Source: Acheta domesticus (Eukaryota > Arthropoda > Insecta > Orthoptera > Gryllidae). Taken from it: DNA of 64,000 bases. Of the stretch, positions 1-12,987 are shown piece by piece (positions within the stretch are counted from its first letter, which is position 1; every line of letters starts with the position of its first letter). A program made the position numbers and the translations under genes. Below the pieces are notes generated by a model. It saw only the letters and a program-made list of their open reading frames with translations, had not been told where the DNA came from and made no database searches. Location: positions 28,664,271 to 28,728,270 of the forward strand of contig JAHLJT010000631.1 in assembly GCA_031308135.1 (NCBI GenBank), read 5' to 3'.

Positions 1-1168
1 TCCGTCTATCCGTCTGTCCGTCTGTGAACACTGCTAGCGCCTAAACCATACGTACGATTTCTTCCAAAATCGATATTCCCCGGTCGATCTGGTTCTACTC
101 AAAGCTTTGAGATTTTGAAAACGATTCTTCAAAATTTGGGGGTACTTTATATGAAGCCCCCTGGAGATTTTCAAAATATTCTCGAAAACTGCTCCAAATT
201 TTTTCTTTAAATTTCTTGTATGAATAGAGTAAAATACCTTATTAACATGGCATAGGTCCGATTTTCACGGATAACTCTGAATTTTCGAAAATTGTGAAAG
301 TTTGAATTTTTTCGGCGTCTTTCTCAAACTACAAAATTGAAGATAGAGATTTTTTCTTCAAATAAAATTTGTTCTGCATATTGAGTTCTTTCATAAAGGT
401 CATGTAAATGTTTTTCAAAATTTTAGTAGTTTTCGTACAATATTGCGTGCAATATGTGCAACATTAAAAAATTACAAAACTAAGATTTTCTCAAAAACGG
501 CTCCAAATTTTTTCTTTAAACTTCTGGTAGGGATAGTGGTAAATGTACTCTATCAGATGACATAAATCCATATTGGTCTATCGGTTGGTTTTTTCAAAAA
601 TTACAAAAATATATTTTTTTACTTGTCTCTCACGTCGTTTATATTTACATTATCGGTGATTTTTTCACATTATTACATATGCGAGTATATATGGTTTAAA
701 TAATGTCAAGTAAAATTTCTCGAAAACACTACCATTTTCTGTGGAAAGTAGCTCAAATTTCGTCATTTTCAGAAATACTCAAACGTCATTTTCTCGTACA
801 TGGCTGCAAATGTTTTCTTGAAACCTTTGTAACAGATAGTGATAATTACACTCTTTAATATGACGTAAAGTTTATTTTGAGTTATTTTTTTGTTTTTTTC
901 AAAAATTATATAAATGTAAATTTTTTGAAAGATCTCTTACATCTTTAATATGCACATTTACCAGCAATTTGTAAACATTATTATATTTGTGAGTGTAAGT
1001 GCTTCAAATAACTTCAGATAAAGTATTTTGAGAACTCAAAAATTTTCTGTGAAAATGAGCTTCAAGTTTCGCATTTTTAGTAGTGCTAAAACGCCATTTT
1101 CTCTTAAACGGCACATAATTTTTAAAAGAAAATTGCCATTTACATCTAGGTTTTTGTGTTCTTTAATA
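1..1168. repeat. Divergent ~305-bp tandem repeat, about 3.8 units
   Basis: Three full units and part of a fourth are visible. The landmark CTC(G/A)AAAACxGCTCCAAATTTTTTC, or its diverged form, recurs at about 181, 490, 793 and 1101, giving spacings of 309, 303 and 308 bases. Each landmark is followed by a 'TAGTGATAA...ATATGACATAAA'-like stretch and then by a 'CAAAAATTATAAAAAT...TTACATATGCGAGTATA' stretch. The window opens with a short TCCGTCTATC/TCCGTCTG array. The units are AT-rich and clearly diverged from one another, as in an old satellite or a tandemly duplicated transposon tail. I see no gene. Confidence 0.7.
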
Positions 1169-1169
1169 T

Positions 1170-1373
1170 TCTAAAATTAATGTTTTCGTTCTACCAATAG
1201 GAAACCGAAAAATTAAGAAAATGACAAAAAAATGTACTACTTTTGGCGGTGATAGATAGTAGCTGGAAAGAAAGAGTATGTGGCAATTCCGAATAGCTAG
1301 CGAAGACCCAAGGAAATAGAAAACTGATACGGGAATGTCTGTGCCATTCTTTAGCACCACTAGTTATGTATTT
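1170..1373 (+). repeat. Dispersed repeat, copy 1 (second copy at 62803-62990)
   Basis: This stretch matches 62803-62990 in the same orientation over about 200 bases. Shared blocks include 'AGGAAACCGAAAAATTAA', 'CAAAAAAATGTA', 'GAACAGCTAGC/GAATAGCTAGC' and 'GGGAA(T/A)GTCTGTGCCATTCT'. It begins where the tandem repeat at 1-1168 breaks off. No coding frame was recognised, so it is probably part of a larger interspersed element. Confidence 0.7.
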
Positions 1374-2238
1374 AACCGTAGATAACAAAGGCGACTTTTA
1401 CCACGCGTTGTTACAAAAGGTGTAGTCTGACAGACTACTTTGGGTAAAAATAAAGAAAAAACTAAGTTTTACAATAAAACACTAAATTTAACATAACATT
1501 GTACATATGTGAATATGAAGTTTAAAATATATTTTAAAGGTTTTTATAGATACATCTAAATAACATGACTCTCACAGAACGCTCTTGCTTGGTGCTGTCC
1601 ACACATGGCTTTTGTGAAGTGTCCGCAGTAGAAACTCGTGATGCAACCTTTGTTACTATCACCGTCGTCCCATTATGATTACTAAATATTTAGAATAACA
1701 CATAAATGCTACAAGACAAGCCATTCATTATTCATTTTCGTATTAATTATTCACAAATATTAGGCAATATGGCGCCAAAAATACTGACGTAATTACAAAG
1801 GCGTCGTGTACTGGACGATGTGTTGGCGGACACCGGGAATAGGCACGCGCCCGAGGTTACGTGTCATTCACTGGCTAGTCACACAGTGAAGGTACCTGGA
1901 GTTTCAGAAGCACTTGTGGGTGGGTGAGTGAGGGTGAGGGGGTGGGGTATATTTCGGCACTAGTTTTGCGGTGTCTCACAGACGACTCCTTTGCAATGTA
2001 GGGTTAAGAAGGAAATGGAAGAAAATGCGAACAACGCGCCAAATCAAGGACCACGTTAACACAGAGTTATTCTATGTTTCCGCAACCGCTGCTCAACTGC
2101 ATGCACTTGCGGCGTGCACTCATGAGGAAGAGGATGCTCCCAACCACTCCACCGCAACTAGGTTTTCCTCCGTCGACCCATTCTCGCGAGACGCGCATCG
2201 CTTCCCGCACCGCGCCGCGCCGTCTCGCATCAAGCAGG

Positions 2239-2240
2239 AA

Positions 2241-2271
<31 letters not shown>
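2239..2271. repeat. (GGC)n microsatellite in a GC-rich patch
   Basis: About eleven uninterrupted GGC triplets sit in a CpG-rich patch at roughly 2150-2450. Overlapping frames on both strands read poly-Ala or poly-Arg and are explained by the triplet run. No protein was recognised. Confidence 0.7.
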
Positions 2272-2461
2272 CTCGCCAGATAGAGGTGGAGTGGCCTCCG
2301 GAGGGGGGGAGAGTGGAGGGGGGAGGGGAGGGTGACACGGGCCCGGCGCTGGGGCTCACCACTTAATCACATCTCGCGCTGGGGGTGAGAGGGGAGAGCG
2401 CTTTCTCGACGCGTGGGAGAGCTCTGCCGAAGCACAATGGAGCACGACGACGCCCTTGGCC

Positions 2462-2998
2462 GGGAGCGGTGGCTCAGCGCATCAATTGACGTCACTGCGG
2501 TGCCTCTGGGCCGGGAGGTCCTAGGTTCCACTCCCGGGCAGGATTTTAGACACTAGCTTGTCAGCTAGGTTGAATTCAGTCGCTGTCTGGAGGAGAATTC
2601 TAGCGGCCGAATGCTCTGATCGGTAGTTTTCCGTGGTTTCTCCTGTCAACACTAGGCGAATGCCGGAGCAGTTCCCTAACAAACGGACCACGGATTGCGC
2701 GCCAGCTTTCCTTCCTTTTCCTTGTCCTATCCTCACCCCTTACACATACTCACACTAACATGCTCTACACTACCACACATGGCGGGAGACTGGTCGGGGG
2801 TTTGGAGCTTGTGCCGGTTGAGGCGGTGTCCCGCTGGTGGGAGATACCTGGTTAACGGAAGCAGGTCAGCACCGGATCTCGCCATCCAGCGGGGAAAGAT
2901 CACCGCCACATCCCGAAGGAAACATATACGACACTTACGGGAATAATGACCTTAGCAGTTGACGCGGCAGAAATCACTAATAATCAATCAATCGATCA
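2462..2998 (+). mobile_element. SINE family A, copy 1 (near full length)
   Basis: A tRNA-like head carries a box A-like 'GTGGCTCAGCGCA' and a box B-like 'GGTTCCACTCC' near 2524. It is followed by a ~430-bp body and a tail of AATC/ATTG repeats. Body landmarks shared with the other copies are 'GAATTCTAGCGGCCG', 'GGTAGTTTTCCGTGGTTTCTCC', 'AACAAACGG', 'GGGAGATACCTGGTTA', 'ATCTCGCCATCCAGCGGGGAA' and 'ATGACCTTAGC'. The length and tail suggest mobilisation by a LINE. The small open frames inside it are not genes. Confidence 0.75.
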
Positions 2999-3044
2999 AA
3001 TGACGCCCTACGACGCGTTGAACCTATTTCCTCTCAATACAGGG

Positions 3045-3415
3045 TGCCTAGAGATGCGTAGAGATGAGATGACTGATACTAGAGGCCTAAACATGCACAG
3101 GGTCGAGAATTTTCAAAGCTTATGGTCACACAAAATTGAAGTATTGGAATTCCGAAACTTAGAGATGCGCAGAGTCGAGTTAAAAGATTTTCAACGTATA
3201 GGGTCACATTGAGTTGGGGGTAACCTACCTGGGGCCAGAGTCAAAACAGAGCGAATTTCGAAACTCAGGAACTCGTAGATTGGAGATTTCAGAAGCCAAG
3301 AAATGTACGGAGTAGAGTTAAAGAATTTTCGGAGCTTAGAAACGCACATGATTGAGGTATAGGATTTACGAAGCTTAGAGACGCATAGAGTTGAAATAAT
3401 GGATTGTAGAAGTGT
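3045..3415 (+). repeat. Degenerate ~39-bp minisatellite
   Basis: About nine units resemble 'GCTTAGAGACGCATAGAGTTGA' followed by 'AATTTTCGAA'. The last well-preserved units start at 3334 and 3373, a period of 39. Units differ strongly, which points to an old array. It directly follows SINE A copy 1. Confidence 0.6.
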
Positions 3416-3419
3416 GGGA

Positions 3420-5059
3420 CATTCATAGCAGACAGTATCCTGCTTTTGACATGTGAACATATCCTTGTTTGCAAAATGGAGCTTTCGCTGATATTATAGA
3501 ATTCACTACAGTCGCTTACTGGACACTGCTCTACGAAAAAATAATCTACCCAACATGAACATACGGCATCCAAAGAGGCACACAACTGGCAAGACTAATA
3601 TCTCAATTACAGAGCAATTCCATTCAACAACTTTATGAATGATACCAGGAGCCCTCTTATCATCTGAAACGCTGCGCTGCAAATGTATAACTAGGAAAAT
3701 GGGATTTCGAGGGCCTATAAAGCACCGTTTCCGAGACATATGCGATAGTAACGTGTGATTCAGCGTATCACGGATAGAGTGTTGTACGAGCGTGCTGATT
3801 TCCTTAAATCTGTTGAACATCATTATGTTTTCTGAAGAAAACAAATTACAAAACCTTTCATAAATCGTAAATTTATATTAACAAAAATAATATTAAATTA
3901 AACATGTACTACCTTCAACAAATATTTTTACGCAACTACCAATGAGCATTCGAGAATGCCATCGAGAGCAAAACAACTTGAGAGAAAACCACGAAGCTCG
4001 AACCATAACACGCAGCGCCATATTTGGGTCCGGACGTAAGTTCGGTTAGTTTCTTCGAAAGACGATAGACTAAACGAACATTCAAATGACGAGGGTTGTT
4101 GGCTGTGAGTGATAAAGGAATGCGCACTTCCACATGAGTATCAGAAGTATCCTTACTTACACTCGCACATTGACAACGACATTCTGTTTTATAATTGTAT
4201 TGCGAGACGAGGAGACAAACAATATTGTCAGCACAAAAGCCACAATATTGTTAGTATTCAGTGTTCCCCACAGACAATGGGTCTAACAATGTTACGGAAA
4301 ATTTCACCGTTTACAACACATCTGTGGTATGAATCGTTTTACTAAACATTTTACGTACGTTTCAAAAACTCGTTTTATAAAAAAGTCTTAATAACGGGAA
4401 GTATATCATAAACTGCATAATTCTACTTGATGCTTTAATTCTATTCGATGCACTTTTGAGGAGGTTCTATCCAGTGGAAGCACACTTACATGGTTTTATG
4501 TATTAATTTTGTATTATGTTGTAAGGACACTCTTTTCATAATATGCTGAAACGTTGACATATTCTCTTCTAGATTTTGTAAGTAGCCTATGAAAACGGTC
4601 TGAAGCAGGATGATGCTTTTTCACTGTTTTAAATATTCCGTAGATTCCCCCGGAAAGTTTCTAAACTTTTTATACTCGAAATGCACTTAACCCACATCTA
4701 CCATTGGCTCGCAATGTCGGGAATGTCTAGCCTTTTCATAATCTTCAAGAGGTCACAGTCATATTGAACTCATCTATTCGACAGTTGCGAATCTGCATTG
4801 CGTAATTGTTATCTTTCTCACGTTACGTCCTCTTGCCCCCTTAGAATTTCCAAAGATTTACTTACCTACAACTAAAATTGGGCGTTAAAATAATAAAAAG
4901 ATGGGAATAGTGAAGAATGCAGATTCAGATAAAAAAGTATGTATATATTTGGATTTAATTTTGCAAAATTACTATAATGTTTTAAACCCCAATTATCTCA
5001 TTTCCATAAAGCCTGGATGAAAAATCATCTTAGTGCGACTTACAATGGAGACAAAGATA
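3420..5059. other. No gene or repeat identified
   Basis: AT-rich sequence with short frames only (up to 112 codons at 3844-3506 on the minus strand, unrecognised). I see no conserved protein, tRNA or clear repeat here. Confidence 0.5.
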
Positions 5060-5065
5060 AAATGT

Positions 5066-5291
5066 GCCGGCCTCGTGGCCGAGTCCGCTAAGACAGTAGT
5101 GCCGTAGTGGTCTTGGACCGTGGGCTCGCGGGTTCGAGTCCCACCTCGAGCATGGATGTATGTGTTCGTCCTTTCACACTCTATCTCCCTGCATCATCAC
5201 CATATCGTGTCATCATCATGTCATAACGTTACTCCCAATAGTAGTCGCTAATGTCTAGTAGTTGATGCGATCTTAAATAACACACACACAC
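5066..5291 (+). mobile_element. tRNA-derived SINE (family C) with target-site duplication
   Basis: The head resembles a class II tRNA. Box A is 'GTGGCCGAGTCCGCTA', a long variable region follows, and box B is 'GGTTCGAGTCC' at 5131. A ~150-bp body ends in an (AC)n tail at about 5279-5291. The hexamer AAATGT occurs immediately before the head (5060-5065) and after the tail (5292-5297), consistent with a target-site duplication. The head start matches the SINE copies at 21000 and 34640, so these probably belong to one superfamily. Confidence 0.8.
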
Positions 5292-5399
5292 AAATGTATA
5301 CTACACTTTGGCTTTATGAAACCGACTCATGAGGGTTCTAAGCCAGAAACCGTAACACTGTTCGGAGTATAGTGGCTACTGCTCTTCTCATGAACTTGA

Positions 5400-5830
5400 C
5401 TGCAATAGAAGCAACACAATAGGACGGGCGGGATGACGCACGCCCCTCCCCCACGCCCCACAGAGCTCTGGTCGCCTCACACGCTCCCCCGCAGCGCTCA
5501 CTCAATCAAAGCTTGCCCGCACAGCAGTGCGAAGAGCTTGGGATTTCCCCTCGTAAAGCGATGCGTAATGCAACAGATACAGACGGTAAACTCTCGCCGC
5601 TCAAAAATATTTTGTGCAATTATTCTTAACTAGGAAAATCCGGCAGACGTTGTTCAGCCCTTCATCCCCCTCTTTCCCCTCCCATCACCCTTTCTCATTG
5701 TCTCTTCCTCCCTCCCTCACCCTTTCCCTGTCTGTCTCTGTCTCTGCCTCTCTCTGTTCCTCCAATTCACATTTACTTGCAGATTCTGCAAGTCTCTGAG
5801 CAGGTGAGGTTATATCGGGAAGCGCCGTAC
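5400..5830. other. C-rich and pyrimidine-rich stretch, no gene recognised
   Basis: A moderately GC-rich patch (5430-5560) is followed by a CT-rich run (5650-5790). Two short plus-strand frames overlap it and look like compositional artefacts. Confidence 0.4.
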
Positions 5831-6226
5831 CAGCAAAAATGGAACAGAATGTTCAGGAAGAGTTCATTCTGTAGATTACAGTGTGAGAAAGGTTTCTTTG
5901 AAGCCTCGTTTAGGAGTTATTAAACGATATAGATTCAAAATGCTGCTGAGTGTGTTGCAGGTTGCATTTGACGTGACTATATAGTGGATATGTAGTGAAT
6001 ATGTAGCGTCATGTAGTGGAGTTACAATACACTGAAAAAAAGGGCCTTTGACTCTCAACCAGAAACTCATGGTTACGTATCTTCCAGTTGTGACGATCGA
6101 TTTATACATTGTGGCAATAATCGCCATAGATGACGTGCTGGTAGTTGATTGTCAAGCTAACCAACCGACGAAGGTTGGGAAATACGCAAATCTTATAACC
6201 ATCAGTTGACTTCATATAACGTTCTA

Positions 6227-6564
6227 ATTGGTTCCCGCAAACACGAGGTTCTCAACGCCTCCTCAACGCTTCGGAGATGGTTGAGTTGACCAACCTTTGG
6301 CGGGAGACCAGCGCGGCCTGAGGATGAATTTGACAGCTGGAAATACGGACGAGTTTCAGAGTGTGATTAATAAGGACTCTGAAGAGAGTGTTCACTTAAG
6401 TTTCTAAAAGACGAAATATTAAGATGAATATCTGCTGAATCGATTCCAAGAGAATGCTCATTGTCACTCAATGGTAAGTGAAACATTTTTCATGTGAGGT
6501 TACGGCCACATTACTCTAATCGAGTAACAAGTATTTTTAACGTATAATTTATGATTCATTGCAG
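6227..6564 (+). promoter_or_regulatory. Candidate promoter, 5' exon and short intron
   Basis: An inverted CCAAT box (ATTGG, 6227-6231) lies about 65 bases upstream of TTTGGCGGGA (6296-6305), which fits the classical E2F site. Downstream, CAATG followed by GTAAGTG at 6474 is a strong 5' splice site. ATTCATTGCAG ending at 6564 is a good 3' splice site, giving a 91-bp intron. No convincing protein frame crosses the junction, so the transcript, if real, may be noncoding or the coding part may lie further away. This is inferred from motifs only. Confidence 0.3.
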
Positions 6565-9500
6565 GTTTATCGTTTGGCGGTACACAAATATGTGTGTGTG
6601 TGTATGTGGAGGGGAATCCAGTGCTTAATTTGGAAAATTAGAGTATTCTGTTGTGAGAGTAGTTAGCAATTGTGCCGAATCTTTATAAGAAGAACATTTT
6701 CGAATCTCTAAAATTCTGTTGAAACTTGGTTATGTTGATCATGGTATTTCGTTGTTGATGAAATACGCAGTATATATGTTTATAAAAAGTGTTGAAATGT
6801 GTCAGAGAAGTTGTTGATTAAGACCAGAAAACTACACATGCAGAACGTTTATACAATGAGCACTGCAAAATGATGTGCAACTTGATGTAATTGAATGTGT
6901 GTTTCTTGAACGATGAGTAAATGAAGGCAGTTTTTAAACAATCAAGTTAAGATGCATTTGATTTGAATTGGACAACACAGACCTAAAAACCTCAATAGGC
7001 CCTATTTGATGTCAGCTTTTGGTGTCATCCTGTGGTGCTGAACTTTTGAATTCTTGAAGTGTTCATTTGTTTCGTGCTGTGCTACATACCAGCATTCACA
7101 TTGAAATGTAGTGTACATAAGTGAAAAAAGTTGACAACTGATTTATTTGCACTGTCCTGTACTGGAATGTTTTGATGCATTTGTAGTTCATCAAATATTT
7201 ATCTTTGCTACGGTTCAGCAATTTAATTAAGAAAATTGCTACCATTTTACTGAAGAAACTGAAGAAAATTGTGGAACTGCATGCAATCTAATGTTCTTCA
7301 GAGATATTAAATTCCATTGTCCCTTCGCTGTTTCCTTTAATAAATTAATGTAGTGTTTTGAGTAATCAGATGAGTTCTATTATTATTTTATTGCTTAAAT
7401 TTATATTTGTCAAATAAGAAAATGATATCTTTCAGGATTCAAATATATGTAAGTAAAATCTAAACTAATATTCTGCCCATGTCCTTGCTTTTTTATTGTT
7501 GGTTTCAAATGGTATCTATGAATCTTAAAGATTATACAAAGTGAAGCTTGACTACAAGCCTCTGTACACAAGATGGCAAGCCTCAGGCACGCGAGTGAAC
7601 CAAATGAATTGTTTTGGGGTCCAGCATTTGTTAAAAGTATTCTTATGATTCTGAAGATTGCATGCATTGTTGGTAATTGTTTCTTTAAAAAAATCATTAA
7701 TTCATATCATCTCTTTGTATCAAAATTAATCAATTAACTTATTTATTTTTATTTTATTTGTATATTTTCATCTTTAAATATAAATTAATAGTGTCCTCTG
7801 CGAATAGAGGGAAGTGGTTTCAGTGTGCAATAGTATATTGAAAGAATCAATTACTCAAGTCCTTCTTTATAGGAAGGGTTCATTTCTAGTTTTCAAATGT
7901 TGTGGGATTTATTTTTGCTCTTTTCATACTTGTATCAAATCAGTAATATCAGGTATTTGATAATCACTTCATTTCTCACTGAATATCAGTAAGGTATATA
8001 TTTTGTTACAATATTAAAATGTTTATATTGGCAAACTTTGTAATGTGTGTATAATTGGTATCTCATGTAACAATGCTAACTTCATACTGGAGGTGAGAAT
8101 TTTGTTTCTATAATAGGTATTATATACAATTTGGAACAATCAATTTTTAAAGACTGCTGGCGTTCATTTTGTCATCGATTTCTATTGTGAAAAAATCATA
8201 AATGTTTTTGGCTAGTTTCAGGGAACATGCAATTCTAATGTCCAACATCGATCTACTATTCAATAACTAAATTTTTATTAGAAAGAAGACATGGAAATTG
8301 GAACTAGCCCTCTCATGTGAAAATTTAATTACACTGTGTTTTTTTAATAAAACTTTGTGATTTGGGAACACTTATTATAGTTGGGGATTGATGCTAAGAA
8401 ATGGTCACGATTAATGCATTTATAAAAGCTATTTCCTTTAGTAATTAATATTTCTTCATAAACAATGTTTACATTGTTTCCTGACTCACTATTTTTGGAC
8501 TACGAAACTTATTTGATTAGACTAATTTGAACCTCATTGAACACTGAGAGGCCTGCAAGTAATAATTAGAAGTTCAATAAAATAATATTAATAATGTGCA
8601 TAAATAAAATGGATTTTCATCTCTTTATCATATTTCTTATTCTAAAGGAGTAAGCGCTGCATGCAATTTTTGTGTTATACGAGGCTATGGGCTGTTTCCA
8701 AAATGTTCTTGTGTGGTTTTTACTACATAAGAAAACTTGCATCGTTCTCAGATGCAAAACTGGTATCTTACTTTTCAGTATCTCTTGGAACTGAGATAAC
8801 CTAATTAAATTTGGCTTCATTGTAATGTTTTATTTTTTGTGGCGCTTAGGGCACTTACTAGCTAAAACTTGTTGCTGTGAAATGTTCATTTTAAATGCAT
8901 AAAAAGGTAATGTAAACAATTATTTAAAATATGAGGAAGCTTTTGTAAGTATCCATCAAGGGTTTTTCTCATATCAATTTCCCAAATATATCTATTTCAA
9001 TTGCTTTCACATATCCTGTTTGTGATTTTCATGCCTGCAAAACTGTTATCATTTTAATGCGATTGAGTTTGTGCGTTAATTTATTCTGAGCCTTGTTTCA
9101 GTGGTCATTTGCAACTGGGTCTTAAGAGAGACTATGTGACGGTAAGAAATTTAAACTTTTATTTAGTGATGGTTGTGTGCCACAAGTTGCAAATGACTTG
9201 GTGAAACAAAGGACTGAAGAAATGAACTAAGAAATACTCTATATTTTTGAGTTGGTTAATTGAATTTACAAATACTGTATTGAGTTTTGCTTAATTTTTT
9301 TTGTGTTCGTTAGGGGTCTTAATAGTGTTTACTTGTTGCTATTAAATGTTAAGAGTGAAAATATTTGGCAAAATATTATGAATGAAATTATTTCAGATTT
9401 AATTTTTATATACCTAATTCTATTCAGCAAGTACTTTTAGTGTCAAGTTTTCAAAAATGTCTTTATTCAAAAATTGTTCAAATCGACTTCTTACTTGTTT

Positions 9501-9640
9501 TTCAGTTGAATTTTTAAAATGTAACAATTTCTAGAATCATGTTTAAATAAAATTTGATTCCAGACATTGTTACATAATTTTACAAATTTATACAAAATTT
9601 AATTCATTTATCTAATTAATTTACACTGAATTTAAATGAA
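6565..9640. other. AT-rich stretch, no gene recognised; possible long UTR or noncoding exon
   Basis: About 3 kb of AT-rich sequence with several AATAAA signals (for example near 7338) and no frame above 95 codons. It could be transcribed noncoding sequence downstream of the splice sites at 6474/6564. I saw no transposon signature. Confidence 0.35.
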
Positions 9641-10224
9641 AATTTGAATTTTGACATTGTCTCTACTTGTGGTTTTGAATTGTCTTGCATACGCACAAAT
9701 TTATGCAATTCTGAAAAATTTTGTAATTTCTTATCTACATAACCAACAATTTAATGCTACAGGTACGAGTATAAAAGAAGGTAAGCATACATGCAAACAA
9801 GGGTTGATGGAAAATTTTCCATTTTTGGTGCAAACATTTATCTAGGAACTAGCACCAAATTTTGGTTTGTTCTACCATCCACCGAAGTTCCGAGACAGTC
9901 AACCACGCACTGCAAACATTTTGTGGTTCAAGACCCTACCCTCGGCGAGGGAATCACAAGACACAGCGGTGGTTGAGAGCACCACGGAGGTTCACACATG
10001 GCGCCGACGTTGCGTCAACCACACAAATAGCTGGGCCATATTTTACTATTAAAGTTGGTTGGGAGAACCGAATTTTAATGTGCGGCAAGCATTCCTTTTT
10101 TCAGTGTAGAATTAACAGTACATAAACCTTCTCGGTGAAAAAAAGAACACGGTAGAAGAGCCAACTTTCATAGAGATCGATCCAACAGTGTCGGAGTTTT
10201 GCTCTTATATACATACCAACATCC

Positions 10225-10228
<4 letters not shown>

Positions 10229-10280
<52 letters not shown>
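10229..10280. repeat. (TA)n microsatellite
   Basis: A perfect alternating TA run of about 50 bases. The flanks (9640-10228 and 10290-12180) contain no recognised gene. Confidence 0.95.
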
Positions 10281-10284
<4 letters not shown>

Positions 10285-10289
10285 TATAT

Positions 10290-12185
10290 GCGCGAGTTAC
10301 ATTAACTAGAGGTCAAGGGCGCAGATAGGAAGCTACAATCGGCTAGGAAGCTACGTCACATACAGTTTTTACTGTTTTTTTGACCAATAAATAAAAAAGA
10401 ATGAGGACTCTCACCGAACTGCGATCCCCGATTTAGCAAGGTTCGTGTGTAAAATATACAATGTAGTCAAGGTATCCCGTGGCAAAATAAATCTGTTACA
10501 AAATATAGGTCAATAGAATATTTAAGTTAGATTTTCCTTATTATTGCTGTAACTGCATGTGGAGAAATTATTTTTTGGGATGACATACTTTTAAGAAGCA
10601 ACAAAGAATATACTGGCAGTTTAGTAGTTAAGGGATGGGAAGATTCAGAGAGCGTAGGTTGCATAATCTTTAATGCTACTAAAATAATAAACAAAGACAA
10701 AAAATTAATTATCTTCCTTGTATTATGAAGTTTCAATTCTTTAAATTTAATTCTGCAAAAAACAGAAGAGAGCGTATTTTTAGAAATCCAGAAAAATAAA
10801 ATTCAATGTGAAGCCAATGCACAATTGTCATGAGAGAATTTTGAAAAAGGCAACACAAAATGTATCTATCAGCTATTTCCTACAAACATTCCGCAAATAC
10901 AACAGCAATTGCTTCGAGAGTAAGAGGATTGTGATACAATATTTAATGAATAATATTTAAGTCTGTCCAAATATCCCTTGTTCCAAATACAAACAACACT
11001 ATTTTTTATGAGCGTTTTCTGGATATTCTTACTGATTACGGCAAACGATAAAGAACCCTTTATTTGATATGTTTTGCAAGAGAATTAGGCCAATATGACT
11101 TTAAATGGCAAAGAAAGAAATATATTTATAATGAGAAAAAAACATCCAATGGATTAGACATGTATTAGACACTATCTCATCTCCATGATAATACCCGCCC
11201 TATAGCGGAATCATGTGCAGAATACTGTAATAAATTTTTAAATTCAACTTGCATGTACACCCCTACTTAAGGATCATGCCAAGGGCATTATGAATAAATA
11301 AACAGAACTTTTAAATCAACATAGAACCCAAACATTGTGAACTGGAACAAGAAACTCGATGTTGTTCTGTTCGTATCCCCTCTTTATGTTAAAAGACTCG
11401 GGACAACACACGAATCACTGCTAAAAGAAAAAAAAGGATGACTAACGAGAGAATCCTTACTGCTTTCTCACATCATATGACTGTGATAAAGCTTACTCAT
11501 AAACGGGATGACGCACCGACTGGAGGTGCATTGTATCACGTGCTGGTTTTATCAAACCTATGTCTGATTATTAAAAATACATTTTGCGAAATAAGAACTA
11601 TTGCAAAGAATGACAATATTTCCGGTATTATTCATAATACTCGTAGTGCATGCACATAAATCAAATTTCAATTCACTTATTTTGCAAATGTATTAAGTAA
11701 AAACTATATGTGATGCATGTGGGAGAAGCATCGAATCGAAGTGTATAATTATTACACAATTGAATTTTATATGTAGTATTTTTCAAAGATTTATTATTAC
11801 AGGGCCTATTTTAGAGGAGAAAAGGGTTACCCAAACTAAGACAAAATCAAAGGGTGAGAGAGTTGATGAGAAATGAACTTTCCCATCATATATTTTAATA
11901 ATGATAGCAACATTAATTGATAACAATAATCGTTTAATCGTAATGATAATAAATATTGATGCATGTATTTCGCATTTGGGGTCGATTGTCCGATTTTATC
12001 GGCAAGCTAATGGTGCCCCCCCATTCATGGGCCTAGTTTAATTTCCATGCTTGGTGGTAAGAGACATATGTGGCGAACATGACGTTTTCTCGTCACTGTA
12101 ACTAGCAAATTCCGCCTACCTGAGCTATTTTCGTCACACAGCAACTCAAGCTGAGACGATTTTAAACGAAAGCTGTAACTCTATT
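10290..12185. other. No gene or repeat identified
   Basis: AT-rich sequence with only short unrecognised frames (largest 73 codons at 11438-11659). I see nothing I can name. Confidence 0.5.
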
Positions 12186-12187
12186 TT

Positions 12188-12252
12188 TTGGCCGGGCCGC
12201 GAATCGAAGCCGGGATAGCTGCCCATATGATAATATGCTGCCCATAAGGCAC
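12188..12252 (-). mobile_element. Possible degraded tRNA-like SINE head
   Basis: On the minus strand the sequence reads 'GGTGCCTTATGGGCAGC...', with a box B-like 'GGCTTCGATTCGC' 40-50 bases on. This resembles the heads of the other tRNA-SINEs, but no body or tail was matched. It may be a relic. Confidence 0.3.
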
Positions 12253-12987
12253 CTTAAGGCATTAATAATATTAATAACAAGAATAATATTAATAATTACA
12301 ATTAATACTAATAAATTATTAACTTCAAAGTATAGAAAAATGTTAAGATATATAAAACATTATTCTGGTGTTTAAATTTAAGAAGATATAATTAATAGGG
12401 TGTTTTGTGTTTTAAAAATGAGATGGGGAAGAATTTAAAAATCAAAATTTTGCAAACATTTTTGAAAGATCTCAAATGCAATATATTTTAATATCCTAAT
12501 TGGCGTTAAATTCGATGAAAGGAGGCAAGAGACAATGTCATACATTTCTCTGATGTTAGAATGTTAATATGATGACTTAATACTAGAAAACGAAATGTAA
12601 TGAAAATATATCATTTTTTACCAATGGAAATAAGGAACGAAAATGAAACCAAGTAAAAGTAGTACACTATAAGAACTAATATTAAAAATTGGAAGTTTTT
12701 GAAAGCAGTAGGTTGGTTTCTAAACGAACTCGCATCACAATAAATTCATTTTCCCGCTAAATACATATCTAATAAAGCATTATGCTGCAAACACATTACA
12801 GTACACGGAGGATATTAGTAATTTATTTGCCTATTCGTCCATTTTCAAACATAGCATCATTGATGCAACTAATTAGTTTAGTTTTTTGTGTACATTACAT
12901 CATCGGATGTGTGGAACAAAGAGGGAGGGGTGAGTTGGTAGGTGCACGAGTCGAGGGGGCCCAAGCAAGATGAATTGAAGCAAGATG

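Noticed and set aside
2120..2366. Poly-Ala/poly-Arg frames in the GC-rich patch
   Set aside because: Explained by the (GGC)n run, with no flanking domain.
5066..5160. Functional tRNA-Ser or tRNA-Leu gene
   Set aside because: The head is followed by a SINE body, an (AC)n tail and a target duplication, so it is a retroposon.
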